Shown one piece after another: positions 32,348 to 42,183 of a stretch of DNA of 64,000 nt; position 1 is the stretch's first letter; each line of letters opens with the position of its first letter. The stretch covers positions 3,111 to 67,110 of the forward strand of contig CAUHCL010000001.1 in the NCBI GenBank assembly GCA_959604655.1. Direction: 5' to 3'. Source of the DNA: an uncultured Alistipes sp. (GTDB lineage Bacteria > Bacteroidota > Bacteroidia > Bacteroidales > Rikenellaceae). Position numbers and translations under genes: made by a program. Under the pieces are notes generated by a model. The model saw only the letters and a program-made list of their open reading frames with translations. It was not told the origin of the DNA and searched no databases.

Positions 32348-33208
32348 CTATCCCAGATAGGATTTCAGCAGCTTGCTGCGCGACGAATGGCGCAGGCGGC
32401 GGATGGCTTTCTCCTTGATCTGACGCACGCGCTCGCGCGTGAGGTCGAACTTCTCGCCGATCTCTTCGAGGGTCATCTCCGAACAGCCTATGCCGAAGAA
32501 ATACTTTATGATATCGCGCTCACGCTCGGTGAGCGTCTCCAGCGCACGGTCCACCTCGGTCGACAGCGACTCGTTGATAAGACCGCGGTCGGCATTGGGC
32601 GAATCGGTGTTCACCAGCACGTCGAGCAGGCTGTTGTCCTCGCCGTCGGCGAAGGGGGCGTCCACCGATATGTGACGGCCCGCCACGCGCAGCGTATCCG
32701 ACACCTTCTCCTTGGGGAGCGACAGCTCGTTGGCCAGTTCCTCGGGCGATGGGGTGCGCTCGTGCTCCTGCTCGAAGCGCGCGAAGGCCTTGTTTATCTT
32801 GTTAAGCGAACCCACCTGGTTCAGGGGCAGACGCACGATACGCGACTGCTCGGCCAGAGCTTGCAGAATCGACTGGCGGATCCACCACACGGCGTACGAT
32901 ATGAATTTGAAGCCTCGCGTCTCGTCGAATTTCTCCGCCGCCTTGATGAGTCCGAGGTTACCCTCGTTGATGAGGTCGGGCAGGCTGAGGCCTTGATTCT
33001 GATATTGTTTGGCCACCGACACCACGAAACGCAGATTGGCTTTCGTCAATTTGTCCAGCGCCTCCTGATCGCCTTTGCGTATGCGCTGGGCCAGTTCCAC
33101 CTCTTCTTCTACCGTGATCAGATCCTCCTTGCCTATCTCCTGAAGATATTTGTCAAGCGACGCGCTCTCACGGTTGGTAATCGATTTAGTAATCTTTAAC
33201 TGACGCAT
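32348..33208 (-). CDS. rpoD: primary sigma factor RpoD (short Bacteroidota type)
   Basis: Sigma-70 family, 286 aa. Region 1.2 [20 protein letters not shown], region 2 with [37 protein letters not shown] and the -10-reading helix [14 protein letters not shown], region 3 around [12 protein letters not shown], and region 4.2 helix-turn-helix [19 protein letters not shown]. Region 1.1 and the non-conserved insert of proteobacterial sigma-70 are absent, which is normal for this phylum and goes with the TAnnTTTG promoters seen throughout. Confidence 0.95.
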   Translation of the reverse strand: MRQLKITKSITNRESASLDKYLQEIGKEDLITVEEEVELAQRIRKGDQEALDKLTKANLRFVVSVAKQYQNQGLSLPDLINEGNLGLIKAAEKFDETRGFKFISYAVWWIRQSILQALAEQSRIVRLPLNQVGSLNKINKAFARFEQEHERTPSPEELANELSLPKEKVSDTLRVAGRHISVDAPFADGEDNSLLDVLVNTDSPNADRGLINESLSTEVDRALETLTERERDIIKYFFGIGCSEMTLEEIGEKFDLTRERVRQIKEKAIRRLRHSSRSKLLKSYLG

Positions 33209-33504
33209 ATTGTTATGTGTTTTATAATTTCTTCAAATAAAGTTCGAATAGTGTTTTCGCGGATTCGCCGTCACTTAAGATGAACCCGACTGTGATAATT
33301 ACGTAATGCGACGACGTTTTGTTTCACCTAAAACGCTTTTTTCGCGAAATTCGACCCTATTCGAATCCCTCATATAACGTATCGCACATGGAAAAAATTC
33401 TGTTTGGACGGACTGTTTATCGTATATCCCGAGCCTGCAACGACTTGACAGTGCAAATATCGCGCCCGAAAACCCGCCGCCGACCGTCGTCGGCCGCAAC
33501 GAAA
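33209..33504. other. intergenic stretch upstream of rpoD
   Basis: About 300 bp between rpoD and glyA (both minus). No gene or clear TAnnTTTG box found; it must contain the rpoD promoter. Nearest match to the consensus on the minus strand is TTTATTTG at 33235-33242. Confidence 0.4.
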
Positions 33505-33505
33505 G

Positions 33506-33538
33506 AGGGCTCCCCGCGTTTTCACGCTCGGAAGCCCT
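33506..33538 (-). terminator. terminator of glyA
   Basis: AGGGCT (33506-33511) with AGCCCT (33533-33538), extended inside by GCG/CGC; followed on the minus strand by CTTTCG. It is 32 nt after the glyA stop. T-run short. Confidence 0.6.
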
Positions 33539-33569
33539 TTTCCTGTTGTCAATGCGTCCGTTTACGCTG

Positions 33570-34850
33570 TTACCATGCGAAGAGCGGATACTCGGCCATC
33601 ATGGCGTTCACGTCCTTGCGTACGGCCGCTATGTTTTCCTCGTTCTCGGGGTCGCGCAGCACGCGGTCGATAAGTTCCACTATGCCGTCCATCTTGTCCT
33701 CCTTCAGACCGCGGGTGGTGATGGCGGGGGTACCGAAACGCAGTCCCGACGTGAGGAACGGCGAGCGCGAGTCGAACGGCACCATGTTCTTGTTGGCCGT
33801 TATGTCGGCCGCCACGAGGCAGCGCTCGGCCAGCTTGCCCGTCAGCTCGGGGAACTTGGTGCGCAGGTCGATGAGCATGAGGTGGTTGTCTGTTCCGCCC
33901 GACACGACCTTGTAACCGCGCTTGGCGAATGCCTCGGCCATGGCCGCCGCATTCTTGCGCACCTGCTGCTGGTACTCCTTGTATTCGGGCTGCAACGCCT
34001 CGCCGAAGGCCACGGCCTTGGCCGCAATGACGTGCTCCAAAGGTCCGCCCTGGATGCCAGGGAACACGGCCGAGTTGATTATCTGCGACATCATCTTCAC
34101 CGCGCCCTTGGGAGTGGTGAGGCCCCACGGGTTCTCGAAATCCTTGCCCATGAGGATTATGCCGCCGCGCGGGCCGCGCAGGGTCTTGTGGGTCGTAGAG
34201 GTCACGATGTGGGCGTACTTGACGGGGTTGTCGAGCACTCCCGCGGCGATGAGACCCGCCGTGTGGGCCATGTCGACCATCAGCAGCGCGCCTACCTTGT
34301 CGGCGATCTCGCGCATGCGCTTGTAATCCCACTCGCGCGAGTAGGCCGAGGCGCCGCCGACGATGAGCTTGGGTTTGTGCTCAAGAGCCTTGCGCTCCAT
34401 GTCGTCGTAATCGATGGTACCCGTCTGCTCGTTCAAGGTATACCCTATCGCGTTGAAATATTTACCCGACATGTTGACGGGAGAACCGTGCGAGAGATGG
34501 CCGCCGTGCGAAAGGTCGAGGCCCATGAAGGTGTCCCCGGGTTGCAGCACCGCGAAGAATACCGCCATGTTGGCCTGAGCGCCCGAGTGGGGCTGCACGT
34601 TGGCGTACTCGGCGTCGTAGAGCTTGCAGAGGCGTTCGATGGCCAGGCGCTCCACCTTGTCGACGACCTCGCAGCCGCCGTAATAACGCGCCGCGGGGTA
34701 TCCCTCGGCATATTTGTTGGTGAGCACCGATCCCATCGCCGCCATGACCTCGTCGCTGACGAAGTTTTCAGAGGCTATAAGCTCGATGCCGCGCATCTGA
34801 CGCGCACGCTCTTCGGCTATAAGGTCGAAAATCTGGGTGTCGTTTTTCAT
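33570..34850 (-). CDS. glyA: serine hydroxymethyltransferase
   Basis: PLP enzyme converting serine and tetrahydrofolate to glycine and 5,10-methylene-THF. 426 aa from MKNDTQIF (ATG 34850; an earlier ATG at 34859 is less like relatives). Seen: [52 protein letters not shown], and the PLP lysine in [16 protein letters not shown] -7 box is 29 nt upstream of the ATG. Confidence 0.97.
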   Translation of the reverse strand: MKNDTQIFDLIAEERARQMRGIELIASENFVSDEVMAAMGSVLTNKYAEGYPAARYYGGCEVVDKVERLAIERLCKLYDAEYANVQPHSGAQANMAVFFAVLQPGDTFMGLDLSHGGHLSHGSPVNMSGKYFNAIGYTLNEQTGTIDYDDMERKALEHKPKLIVGGASAYSREWDYKRMREIADKVGALLMVDMAHTAGLIAAGVLDNPVKYAHIVTSTTHKTLRGPRGGIILMGKDFENPWGLTTPKGAVKMMSQIINSAVFPGIQGGPLEHVIAAKAVAFGEALQPEYKEYQQQVRKNAAAMAEAFAKRGYKVVSGGTDNHLMLIDLRTKFPELTGKLAERCLVAADITANKNMVPFDSRSPFLTSGLRFGTPAITTRGLKEDKMDGIVELIDRVLRDPENEENIAAVRKDVNAMMAEYPLFAW

Positions 34851-34878
34851 AGCAATCACGATTTGAATTTTATGAGTG

Positions 34879-34886
34879 CAAAGATA
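34879..34886 (-). promoter_or_regulatory. -7 promoter box for glyA
   Basis: Minus-strand TATCTTTG, matching TAnnTTTG, 29 nt before ATG 34850. Confidence 0.65.
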
Positions 34887-35320
34887 CGCATAAGTGACGG
34901 CAAAAGCAAGCCCGCTTGCATTTTGCCAAGCTGCGATATCGACTTATTGCATAAAAAACGGACGGTCGGGCGATGCATTATTCGCCGAGGGTGCGGGTGA
35001 ACGCAGGCCACGTAATGACGGGTGACTTCATTTTTGGCGGGCCGCGATGCGAAAATGTCGGTAATCACTGCTGTTTTTACCGATTGAGGACAGAATTCGG
35101 TTTTCGGGCCGCAGATTCGGCCCGCGCGACTTCGGTGAGTGCAAAAACGGAATCATAATTTATAATTCGTTCCGACTGCATCCCGAGCGGTAATGCCGCC
35201 ATATTCAGACACTATGCGTCGATACGAAATACGGGCGAAGCGAAATTATTAAAAAAAATCTATATCAAAACGTGAAGTCATTAAATCATTAAGCGTTGCG
35301 CGCATCCCGAAATAAACCGA
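34887..35320. other. intergenic stretch between divergent glyA and rhaB
   Basis: About 430 bp with no gene. Contains two hairpins: TCGGTAA/TTACCGA around 35058-35087 and GGGCCG-CAGATT-CGGCCC at about 35115-35132. The AT-rich segment 35230-35290 before rhaB is where a rhamnose-responsive AraC protein could bind, though I see no clean direct repeat of the expected size. Confidence 0.45.
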
Positions 35321-35328
35321 TAATTTTG
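35321..35328 (+). promoter_or_regulatory. -7 promoter box for the rhamnose operon
   Basis: TAATTTTG, matching TAnnTTTG, 27 nt before the rhaB ATG at 35356. Confidence 0.7.
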
Positions 35329-35355
35329 TTATCGTAAACCGTAAAACTACACCAA

Positions 35356-36825
35356 ATGGCTATACACCGCTTTGCGGCTGTCGATCTGGGAGCTACCAGC
35401 GGCCGCGTTATACTGGCAACCGTAGGCGACGGCAAGATCTCGCTGGAGGAGATCCTGCGGTTCCCCGACCCCATAATCGAGATGCAGGGACATTTCTACT
35501 GGGATTTACCCGCCATATATAAATCGGTGATCGACGGACTCGGGGCGATAGCCGCGCGCGGCGAGAAGATCGAGTCGATCGGCATCGATACCTGGGGAGT
35601 CGATTTCGCCATGTTCGGCCGCGACGGCGCTATGCTGCGCCTGCCCTACTGCTACCGCGATCCGCACACCGAAGGCGCCCCCGAGAAGTTTTTCGAGCGC
35701 ATGCCTTGTCGGACGCTGTACGAGAAGACGGGAATCCAGATCATGAATTTCAATTCGGTCTTCCAGTTCGACACATTGCGCCGCAACGGCTGTTCGGCTC
35801 TGGAGGCTGCCGACAAGATACTCTTCATTCCCGACGCGCTGGCCTATCTGCTCACGGGCAATGCCGTTACCGAGTATACCATAGCATCCACGGCGCAAAT
35901 GATCGATCCGCGTACCAGGCAGTGGGACGCTGATATTCTGGGCGAATTGGGACTCGCGCCCGAGAAGTTCGGACGCATGGTAATGCCGGGCGACGCGATA
36001 GGTACCCTGACGGCCGAGGTGCAGCGCCTGACGGGATTGGGAGCGGTTCCCGTCGTCGCCGTGGCGAGCCACGACACGGGGTCGGCCGTAGCGGCCGTGC
36101 CTGCCGAGAATGACGATTTCGCATACCTTAGTTCGGGAACGTGGTCGCTCATGGGCATAGAATCGAAGGAGCCTATCATCGACGAGCGCAGTTTCGCCTT
36201 GAATTTCACCAACGAAGGCGGCGTGGAGGGTACGATGCGCGTGCTGAAGAACATATGCGGCATGTGGCTGCTGGAACGTTGCCGCGCCGAGTGGCCCGAG
36301 ACGGATTATTCCGAGATCACGGCCGAAGCCGAGCGGGCGGAACCGTTCCGCAGCGTGATAAACCCCGACGCGCAGTGCTTCGCCAATCCCGCGTCGATGA
36401 CCGAGGCCATAGCCGAGTATTGCCGCCGCACGGGGCAGCCCGTGCCCGAGACCGTAGGACAATATGCCCGCTGCATATTCGAGTCGCTGGCGCTGCGTTA
36501 CCGTCAGGTGACGGAGATGCTCAAAACGTTGTCGCAGCACCCGATCGAGAGGCTTTACGTCATAGGCGGCGGCGCGCGCAACGAGATGCTGAACCGCTTC
36601 ACGGCCGACGCCACTGGGATTCCCGTCGAGACGGGATCGTCGGAGTCGACGGCCATCGGCAACGTTATGATGCAGGCCAAGCATGCGGGCGTGGCGGGCA
36701 GCATGGCGGAGATGCGCCGAATCATCCGCGCGTCGCTGACCGACAGCCGACGCTACGAACCCGCCGACGGCGACAGGTGGCAGGCGGCGTACGAGATGTA
36801 TTTGAAAAGGACGGGCGAGGCTTGA
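35356..36825 (+). CDS. rhaB: rhamnulokinase
   Basis: FGGY-family sugar kinase (489 aa) that phosphorylates L-rhamnulose at C1 with ATP. Seen: FAAVDLGATSGRVI (ATP phosphate 1 loop), IDTWGVDFAMFG (rhamnulokinase-type catalytic region), NFNSVFQFDTL, the family signature area around ASHDTGSAVAAVPA with the catalytic Asp, YLSSGTWSLMGIE, and GGGARNEMLNRF (adenosine site). First gene of the rhamnose operon. Confidence 0.96.
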   Translation: MAIHRFAAVDLGATSGRVILATVGDGKISLEEILRFPDPIIEMQGHFYWDLPAIYKSVIDGLGAIAARGEKIESIGIDTWGVDFAMFGRDGAMLRLPYCYRDPHTEGAPEKFFERMPCRTLYEKTGIQIMNFNSVFQFDTLRRNGCSALEAADKILFIPDALAYLLTGNAVTEYTIASTAQMIDPRTRQWDADILGELGLAPEKFGRMVMPGDAIGTLTAEVQRLTGLGAVPVVAVASHDTGSAVAAVPAENDDFAYLSSGTWSLMGIESKEPIIDERSFALNFTNEGGVEGTMRVLKNICGMWLLERCRAEWPETDYSEITAEAERAEPFRSVINPDAQCFANPASMTEAIAEYCRRTGQPVPETVGQYARCIFESLALRYRQVTEMLKTLSQHPIERLYVIGGGARNEMLNRFTADATGIPVETGSSESTAIGNVMMQAKHAGVAGSMAEMRRIIRASLTDSRRYEPADGDRWQAAYEMYLKRTGEA

Positions 36826-36834
36826 AAACAGATT

Positions 36835-36883
36835 TATCTTCGGCGGCTGCGGGGGTCGCGCTTTGCGCGAGCCGCCGAAGATA
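36835..36883 (+). promoter_or_regulatory. 14-bp perfect palindrome in the rhaB-rhaA gap
   Basis: TATCTTCGGCGGCT (36835-36848) pairs with AGCCGCCGAAGATA (36870-36883); the loop itself contains CGCGC/GCGCG. No T-run follows on the plus strand, so it looks more like an mRNA-processing or stabilising hairpin than a terminator. It begins 10 nt after the rhaB stop. Confidence 0.6.
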
Positions 36884-36961
36884 GCAATGTCCCGAAGGAC
36901 TTTGCCGTTAAAACTCCGATACATTGAACAATAATTGTCTAACAAAAAATATCCAAACATC

Positions 36962-38221
36962 ATGAAAAGAGAATTGATAGAAAAGGCATACGAGATCGCC
37001 AAGGAGCGTTATGCCGCGGTAGGAGTCGACACCGACGCTGCGCTCGATGCGCTTCAGAAAATATCGTTGTCGCTGCATTGCTGGCAGGCCGACGACGTGC
37101 GCGGATTCGAGAATCCCGACGGCGACCTGACTGGCGGCATTCAGGCCACGGGCAACTACCCGGGCCGTGCGCGCACCATCGACGAGTTGCGCGACGACAT
37201 AAAGAAGGCCACGTCGCTCATCCCGGGCAGCCACCGCCTGAGCCTTCACGCCAGCTACGCCGATTTCCGCGCCACGGGTCCCGCCGATCGCGATGCTCTG
37301 GAGCCCAAGCACTTCGAGAGCTGGATGCAGTGGGCTGCCGAGAACGGCATGAAGCTCGATTTCAACTCCACTTCGTTCTCGCATCCCAAGAGCGGCATGC
37401 TCACTCTGGCCAATCCCGACGAGGGCATCCGCAAGTTCTGGATCGAGCACACCAAACGCTGCCGCGAGATCGCCGAAGAGATGGGACGCCGCCAGGGCGA
37501 TCCGTCGATCCTCAACATATGGATACACGACGGCTCGAAGGATCAGACAGTCAACCGCCTGAAGTACCGCGAGCTGCTGAAGGCCTCGCTCGACGAGATA
37601 TTCGCCACGGAGTATAAGAACATGAAGGATTGCATCGAGGCCAAACTGTTCGGTATAGGCGCCGAGTACTACACGGTGGGATCGTACGACTTCTATTTGG
37701 GTTATGGTGCCAAGAACGGCAAGATCGTGACTCTCGACACGGGCCACTTCCACCTTACCGAGTCGATCGCCGACAAGATCTCGTCGCTGCTTCTGTTCAC
37801 CCCCGAGATCATGCTGCACGTAAGCCGCCCCATCCGCTGGGACTCGGACCACGTGACGATCATGAACGACGACACGCTGGATCTGGCCAAGGAGATCATC
37901 CGCTGCGATGCACTCGACCGCGTGCACATCGGCCTCGACTATTTCGACGCTTCGATCAACCGCATAGGCGCCTACGTGATAGGTTCGCGGGCCACGCAGA
38001 AGTGCCTGATGCAGGCGTTGCTGGAGCCGCTGGCCAAACTGCGCGAATACGAGGCGGGCGAGCGATTCTTCGAGCGTCTGGCATTGCTGGAGGAGGCCAA
38101 GAACCTGCCGTGGAACGCCGTATGGGATATGTTCTGCCTCCGAAACGACGTGCCCGTGGGCGAGGATTTCATAGCCGACATACTGCGTTACGAGGCGGAA
38201 GTCACATCTAAAAGAGCGTAG
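36962..38221 (+). CDS. rhaA: L-rhamnose isomerase
   Basis: Metal-dependent isomerase (419 aa) turning L-rhamnose into L-rhamnulose. Seen: LSLHCWQADDVRGFE, GGIQATGNYPGRARTIDEL, SLHASYADF, LDFNSTSFSHPKS, NIWIHDGSKD (metal/substrate His and Asp), LDTGHFHLTESIADKIS and HVSRPIRWDSDHV. Start ATG 36962; in-frame codons upstream (from TTG 36935) are not needed. fucO starts 2 nt after the stop. Confidence 0.97.
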   Translation: MKRELIEKAYEIAKERYAAVGVDTDAALDALQKISLSLHCWQADDVRGFENPDGDLTGGIQATGNYPGRARTIDELRDDIKKATSLIPGSHRLSLHASYADFRATGPADRDALEPKHFESWMQWAAENGMKLDFNSTSFSHPKSGMLTLANPDEGIRKFWIEHTKRCREIAEEMGRRQGDPSILNIWIHDGSKDQTVNRLKYRELLKASLDEIFATEYKNMKDCIEAKLFGIGAEYYTVGSYDFYLGYGAKNGKIVTLDTGHFHLTESIADKISSLLLFTPEIMLHVSRPIRWDSDHVTIMNDDTLDLAKEIIRCDALDRVHIGLDYFDASINRIGAYVIGSRATQKCLMQALLEPLAKLREYEAGERFFERLALLEEAKNLPWNAVWDMFCLRNDVPVGEDFIADILRYEAEVTSKRA

Positions 38222-38223
38222 TC

Positions 38224-39381
38224 ATGTATCGTCGTATAGTTCTCAACGAAACGTCGTATTACGGTGCGGGATGCCGCGCCGTAATAGCCGACGAGGTGCG
38301 CAAACGCGGGTTCCGCAAGGCTCTGTTCGTGACCGACAAGGATTTGATACGTTTCGGCGTGGCCGAGAAGATCGAGGATGTGCTCCGCGCGGCCGAAATA
38401 CCTTATGACATATACAGCGACGTGAAGGCCAACCCCACCATCGGCAATGTGCAGCGGGGCGTGGAGGCGTTCAAGGCCTCGGGGGCCGATTTCCTCATCG
38501 CTCTGGGCGGCGGCTCGTCGATCGACACGGCCAAGGCGATAGGCATCATCGTCAACAACCCCGAGTTCGCCGACGTGAGGTCGCTGGAGGGTACGGCTTC
38601 GACCAAGAATCGCGCCGTGCCGACGTTCGCCATACCCACCACCGCGGGTACGGCTGCCGAGGTGACCATCAACTACGTGATTACTGACGAGCAGGCCCGA
38701 AAGAAGATGGTGTGCGTCGATCCCAACGACATACCGATGTGCGCCGTCATAGACTGCGAGCTGATGTACTCGATGCCCAAGGGGCTTACCGCCGCCACGG
38801 GCATGGATGCGCTGACGCATGCGATAGAGAGTTACATCACCCCTGGCGCATGGACCATGAGCGATATGTTCGAGGTCAAGGCCATGGAACTCATAGCCGA
38901 GCATCTGAAAAATGCCGTCGACAACGGCAGCGACGAGAAGGCCCGTTCGGGAATGGCCGAGGCGCAGTACATAGCGGGCATGGGATTCTCGAATGTGGGA
39001 CTGGGCATAGTCCACTCGATGGCACACCCGCTGGGCGCGTTCTACGACACCCCGCACGGAGTGGCCAACGCCCTGCTGCTGCCCTACGTGATGGAGTACA
39101 ACGCCGAATCGCCGTCGCGGGCGAAGTATCTCGGCATAGCACGCGCACTGGGAGTCGACACGGCGGGAATGAGCGTCGACGAGGGTGTCCGCGCCGCGGT
39201 GGATGCCGTGCGTAAGCTGTCGCTCAGCGTAGGCATCCCGCAGCATCTGCGCGAGATAGGGGTGCGCGAGGAGGATATCCCCGCACTGGCCGTCGCGGCG
39301 TTCAACGACGTATGCACGGGCGGCAATCCGCGCCCCACGTCGGTGGAGGATATAACCGAACTTTATAAAACCGCTTATTAA
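38224..39381 (+). CDS. fucO: lactaldehyde reductase
   Basis: Iron-dependent alcohol dehydrogenase (group III), 385 aa, reducing the L-lactaldehyde from rhamnose cleavage to 1,2-propanediol, which restores NAD under anaerobic growth. Seen: GGGSSIDTAKAIGI (NAD loop), IPTTAGTAAEVTINYVI, and metal ligands in TGMDALTHAIESY and GIVHSMAHPLGAFYDTPHG. Its place between rhaA and rhaT supports this role over other alcohol dehydrogenases of the family. Confidence 0.95.
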   Translation: MYRRIVLNETSYYGAGCRAVIADEVRKRGFRKALFVTDKDLIRFGVAEKIEDVLRAAEIPYDIYSDVKANPTIGNVQRGVEAFKASGADFLIALGGGSSIDTAKAIGIIVNNPEFADVRSLEGTASTKNRAVPTFAIPTTAGTAAEVTINYVITDEQARKKMVCVDPNDIPMCAVIDCELMYSMPKGLTAATGMDALTHAIESYITPGAWTMSDMFEVKAMELIAEHLKNAVDNGSDEKARSGMAEAQYIAGMGFSNVGLGIVHSMAHPLGAFYDTPHGVANALLLPYVMEYNAESPSRAKYLGIARALGVDTAGMSVDEGVRAAVDAVRKLSLSVGIPQHLREIGVREEDIPALAVAAFNDVCTGGNPRPTSVEDITELYKTAY

Positions 39382-39390
39382 CGACAGGTC

Positions 39391-40413
39391 ATGGAGATAG
39401 TTATCGCTCTTTTGATAATCGCGGCGGGCAGCTTCTGTCAGAGCAGCAGCTACGTGCCCATAAATAAAGTAAAGGAATGGTCTTGGGAGAGCTATTGGCT
39501 CACCCAGGGCCTCTTCGCATGGATCGTGTTCCCGCTCGCGGGCGCCCTGCTCGCCATGCCCGAGGGAATGTCGGTGGCGGACATATTCGCTATGGACGGC
39601 GCGCCGATGGCCGTCGTCTACGGCGCTCTGTGGGGCGTGGGCGGTCTGACCTTCGGACTCTCGATGCGCTATCTGGGCGTCGCGCTCGGACAGTCGATAG
39701 CCCTCGGAACATGCTCGGGTCTCGGCACCCTGCTCCCCGCCCTGTTCGCGGGCGAGAATCTTTTCCGCGGCGAGGGGCTCGTGCTGCTTGTCGGCGTGGC
39801 CATAACGCTGGCGGGCATAGCGGTCATAGGTTACGCGGGATCGCTCCGTTCGCAGACCATGAGCGAGGAAGAACGCCGCGCCGCCATAAAGGACTTCGCG
39901 CTGACCAAAGGTCTGGCCGTGGCTCTGCTGGCGGGTCTCATGAGCGCCTGCTTCAACCTCGGACTTGAGGCGGGAGCGCCCATCTCGGCACGGCTTGCCG
40001 AAGCGGGTGCGGGCGATCTGTTCGTGACGTTGCCCGCCACGCTGCTGGTGACTCTGGGCGGTGCCGTCACCAACTTCGCCTACTGTCTGTGGCAGAACGC
40101 CCGCAACAAGAGTTTCGGCGACTACGCCAAAGGCGACGTGTGGGTCAACAACCTGCTTTTCTGTGCACTGGCGGGTCTGCTGTGGTATTCGCAGTTCTTC
40201 GGGCTGGCCATGGGCAAGAAGTTCCTCGCCTCGTCGCCAGCCATGCTGGCCTTCGCGTGGAGCATACTCATGTCGCTGAATGTCATATTCTCCAACGTGT
40301 GGGGACTCATCCTCAAGGAGTGGCGCGGAGTGAGCCGCAAGACCGTGATCGTTCTGGTGAGCGGTTTGATGATATTGATTTTTTCACTAATTTTCCCGAG
40401 TCTTTTTAATTGA
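39391..40413 (+). CDS. rhaT: L-rhamnose-proton symporter
   Basis: Inner-membrane permease of 340 aa with about ten hydrophobic helices, of the RhaT family. Seen: AAGSFCQSSSYVPINKVKEWSWE near the start (quoted in part: SSSYVPINKVKEWSWE), ALWGVGGLTFGLSMRYLGVA, SIALGTCSGLGTLLPALF. Together with the outer genes it completes uptake and catabolism. The start of rhaD lies 8 nt past the stop. Confidence 0.95.
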   Translation: MEIVIALLIIAAGSFCQSSSYVPINKVKEWSWESYWLTQGLFAWIVFPLAGALLAMPEGMSVADIFAMDGAPMAVVYGALWGVGGLTFGLSMRYLGVALGQSIALGTCSGLGTLLPALFAGENLFRGEGLVLLVGVAITLAGIAVIGYAGSLRSQTMSEEERRAAIKDFALTKGLAVALLAGLMSACFNLGLEAGAPISARLAEAGAGDLFVTLPATLLVTLGGAVTNFAYCLWQNARNKSFGDYAKGDVWVNNLLFCALAGLLWYSQFFGLAMGKKFLASSPAMLAFAWSILMSLNVIFSNVWGLILKEWRGVSRKTVIVLVSGLMILIFSLIFPSLFN

Positions 40414-40421
40414 CGAACAAT

Positions 40422-41231
40422 ATGACTTCAATACTTGACGGACGTCCCGCACTGGCCCGCGAGGTCGAGAAGGTCGCGGAGGTGGCAGGATATCTTTGGC
40501 AGAAGGGCTGGGCCGAGCGCAACGGCGGCAACATCACCGTGAACGTCACGGAGCATGTCGACGACGGGATACGCAGCATGCCCGCCATAAGCGGACGCAT
40601 AGCGTTAGGATGCGCGCTGCCCCACCTCAAGGGCTGCTATTTCTTCTGCAAGGGCACCAACAAACGCATGCGCGATCTGGCGCGCCGACCTATGGAGAAC
40701 GGTTCGTTCATCCGCATAGCCGACACCTGCGACGCATACGAGATAATAGCCGACGCGCCCGTGAAACCCACTTCGGAGCTGCCGTCGCATCTGGCCATGC
40801 ACAACCATCTGTTAGGCAAGGGCGTCGATTACAAGGCGGCATTGCACACCCACCCCATCGAGCTGGTAGCGATGTCGCATACGTCCAAATTTCTCGAACG
40901 GGATGTGCTGACCGATCTGCTGTGGAGCATGATTCCCGAGACCAAGGCTTTCTGTCCGCGCGGACTGGGCATCGTGCCCTACGAGCTTCCCGGGTCGCAG
41001 GCTCTGGCCGACGCCACCATAGCGCAGCTCGACGACTACGACGTGGTGTTGTGGGAGAAGCACGGCGTGTGCGCCGTGGGGTGCGACATAATGGAGGCAT
41101 TCGACCAGGTGGACGTGCTCTGCAAGTCGGCGCAGATATACATCAACGCCAAATGTATGGGTTACGAGCCCGACGGCATGTCGAAGGAGCAGATGGCGGA
41201 GATGACCCGCGCGTTCAATCTGCCCAAGTAA
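40422..41231 (+). CDS. rhaD: rhamnulose-1-phosphate aldolase
   Basis: Zinc-dependent class II aldolase (269 aa) that splits L-rhamnulose-1-phosphate to DHAP and L-lactaldehyde. Seen: RNGGNITVNVTEHV (phosphate-binding, glycine-rich), SELPSHLAMHNHLL with the catalytic Glu, AALHTHPIELVAMSH with the two zinc His, and VVLWEKHGVCAVG with the third His. ATG 40422 chosen; upstream in-frame TTG overlaps rhaT. Confidence 0.95.
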   Translation: MTSILDGRPALAREVEKVAEVAGYLWQKGWAERNGGNITVNVTEHVDDGIRSMPAISGRIALGCALPHLKGCYFFCKGTNKRMRDLARRPMENGSFIRIADTCDAYEIIADAPVKPTSELPSHLAMHNHLLGKGVDYKAALHTHPIELVAMSHTSKFLERDVLTDLLWSMIPETKAFCPRGLGIVPYELPGSQALADATIAQLDDYDVVLWEKHGVCAVGCDIMEAFDQVDVLCKSAQIYINAKCMGYEPDGMSKEQMAEMTRAFNLPK

Positions 41232-41247
41232 AAAAGACGCATCGGAT

Positions 41248-42135
41248 ATGGATATTCGTTTCCAATATCTCATACCCAACGACGCCGACGAACAGTTCGG
41301 CTGCACGGTGAGTACGGTGGGTTCGCAGATAATCGATCCCGACGACGACTATCCGTCGAAGGACCACCCGCCCGGGTATATGTTCGATCCCGAGCGCGGA
41401 CGCATATTGCAGGAGTACCAGCTGCTCTACATCGTGCGCGGCAAGGGGGTGTTCTCCGACGGCGAGGAGAGCTACGAGATCAGCAAGGGCGCGGTCATTC
41501 TGCTGCGCCCGGGAAAGTGGCACACCTACAAGCCTCTGAAGGGTGCGGGCTGGAGCGAATATTTCATAGGATTCAGCGGCGAGTTGGCCGCAAGGTCGAT
41601 CGCGATGCTCTTCCCCGAGGACAGGCAGGTGTTCGACGCGGGACTGAACCGCGAGCTGGTCGATCTGTACCAGCGCGCCGTCGAGGTGGCCGCTTCCGAC
41701 CGTCCCGCCACGCAGCAACTGCTGTGCGGAATGGTGATGCACATGCTGGGCATAGTCAATTTCACGGTGCGTAACGAGGCGTTGTCGAAAGACAGGCTCG
41801 ACGTGATAATCGAGCAGGCGAAGATAATCATGCAGGAGAACGTGTTGCGCAATCTCGATCTCGACGCTCTGGCGGCGCAGCTGAATATCAGCTATTCGTG
41901 GTTCCGCAAGATCTTCCGCGACTACACGGGGCATCCTCCCGCGAAATACTTCATGCTGCTCAAGCTGCGCAGGGCACAGCACATGCTGGCCAATACGCAG
42001 GAGTCGATCAAGGAGATAGCCTTCGCGCTCGGGTTCAAGTCGACGGAGCATTTCTACACCACGTTCAAACGCGTGACGGGCAGCACGCCCAACGCCTACC
42101 GACGCTCGTCGATGCCCGACGTCGGGAGCCGATAG
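41248..42135 (+). CDS. AraC-family regulator of the rhamnose operon (RhaR/RhaS-like)
   Basis: 295-aa transcription factor. N-terminal cupin (about 30-130: YQLLYIVRGKGVFSDGEESY, ILLRPGKWHTYKPL) for effector binding, and two C-terminal helix-turn-helix units: LDLDALAAQLNISYSWFRKI and IKEIAFALGFKSTEHFYTTF, followed by TPNAYRR. It is the last gene of the rhamnose operon, 16 nt after rhaD, so it very likely responds to L-rhamnose and its expression would be autoregulated through the operon promoter. That it is an activator is inferred from the family. Confidence 0.88.
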   Translation: MDIRFQYLIPNDADEQFGCTVSTVGSQIIDPDDDYPSKDHPPGYMFDPERGRILQEYQLLYIVRGKGVFSDGEESYEISKGAVILLRPGKWHTYKPLKGAGWSEYFIGFSGELAARSIAMLFPEDRQVFDAGLNRELVDLYQRAVEVAASDRPATQQLLCGMVMHMLGIVNFTVRNEALSKDRLDVIIEQAKIIMQENVLRNLDLDALAAQLNISYSWFRKIFRDYTGHPPAKYFMLLKLRRAQHMLANTQESIKEIAFALGFKSTEHFYTTFKRVTGSTPNAYRRSSMPDVGSR

Positions 42136-42138
42136 CAA

Positions 42139-42173
42139 AACGGCCGATGCTTGCGAAAGCGTCGGCCGTTTTT
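42139..42173 (+). terminator. terminator of the rhamnose operon
   Basis: AACGGCCGA with TCGGCCGTT, extended by TGC/GCG, then TTTTTCG. It starts 4 nt after the regulator stop. Confidence 0.9.
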
Positions 42174-42183
42174 CGTATGTCAA

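Noticed and set aside
34960..35160. A riboswitch between glyA and rhaB
   Set aside because: Two simple hairpins are there, but none of the conserved cores I know (glycine, THF, SAM, cobalamin) is visible, and they lie beyond the -7 box of glyA, so outside its transcript.
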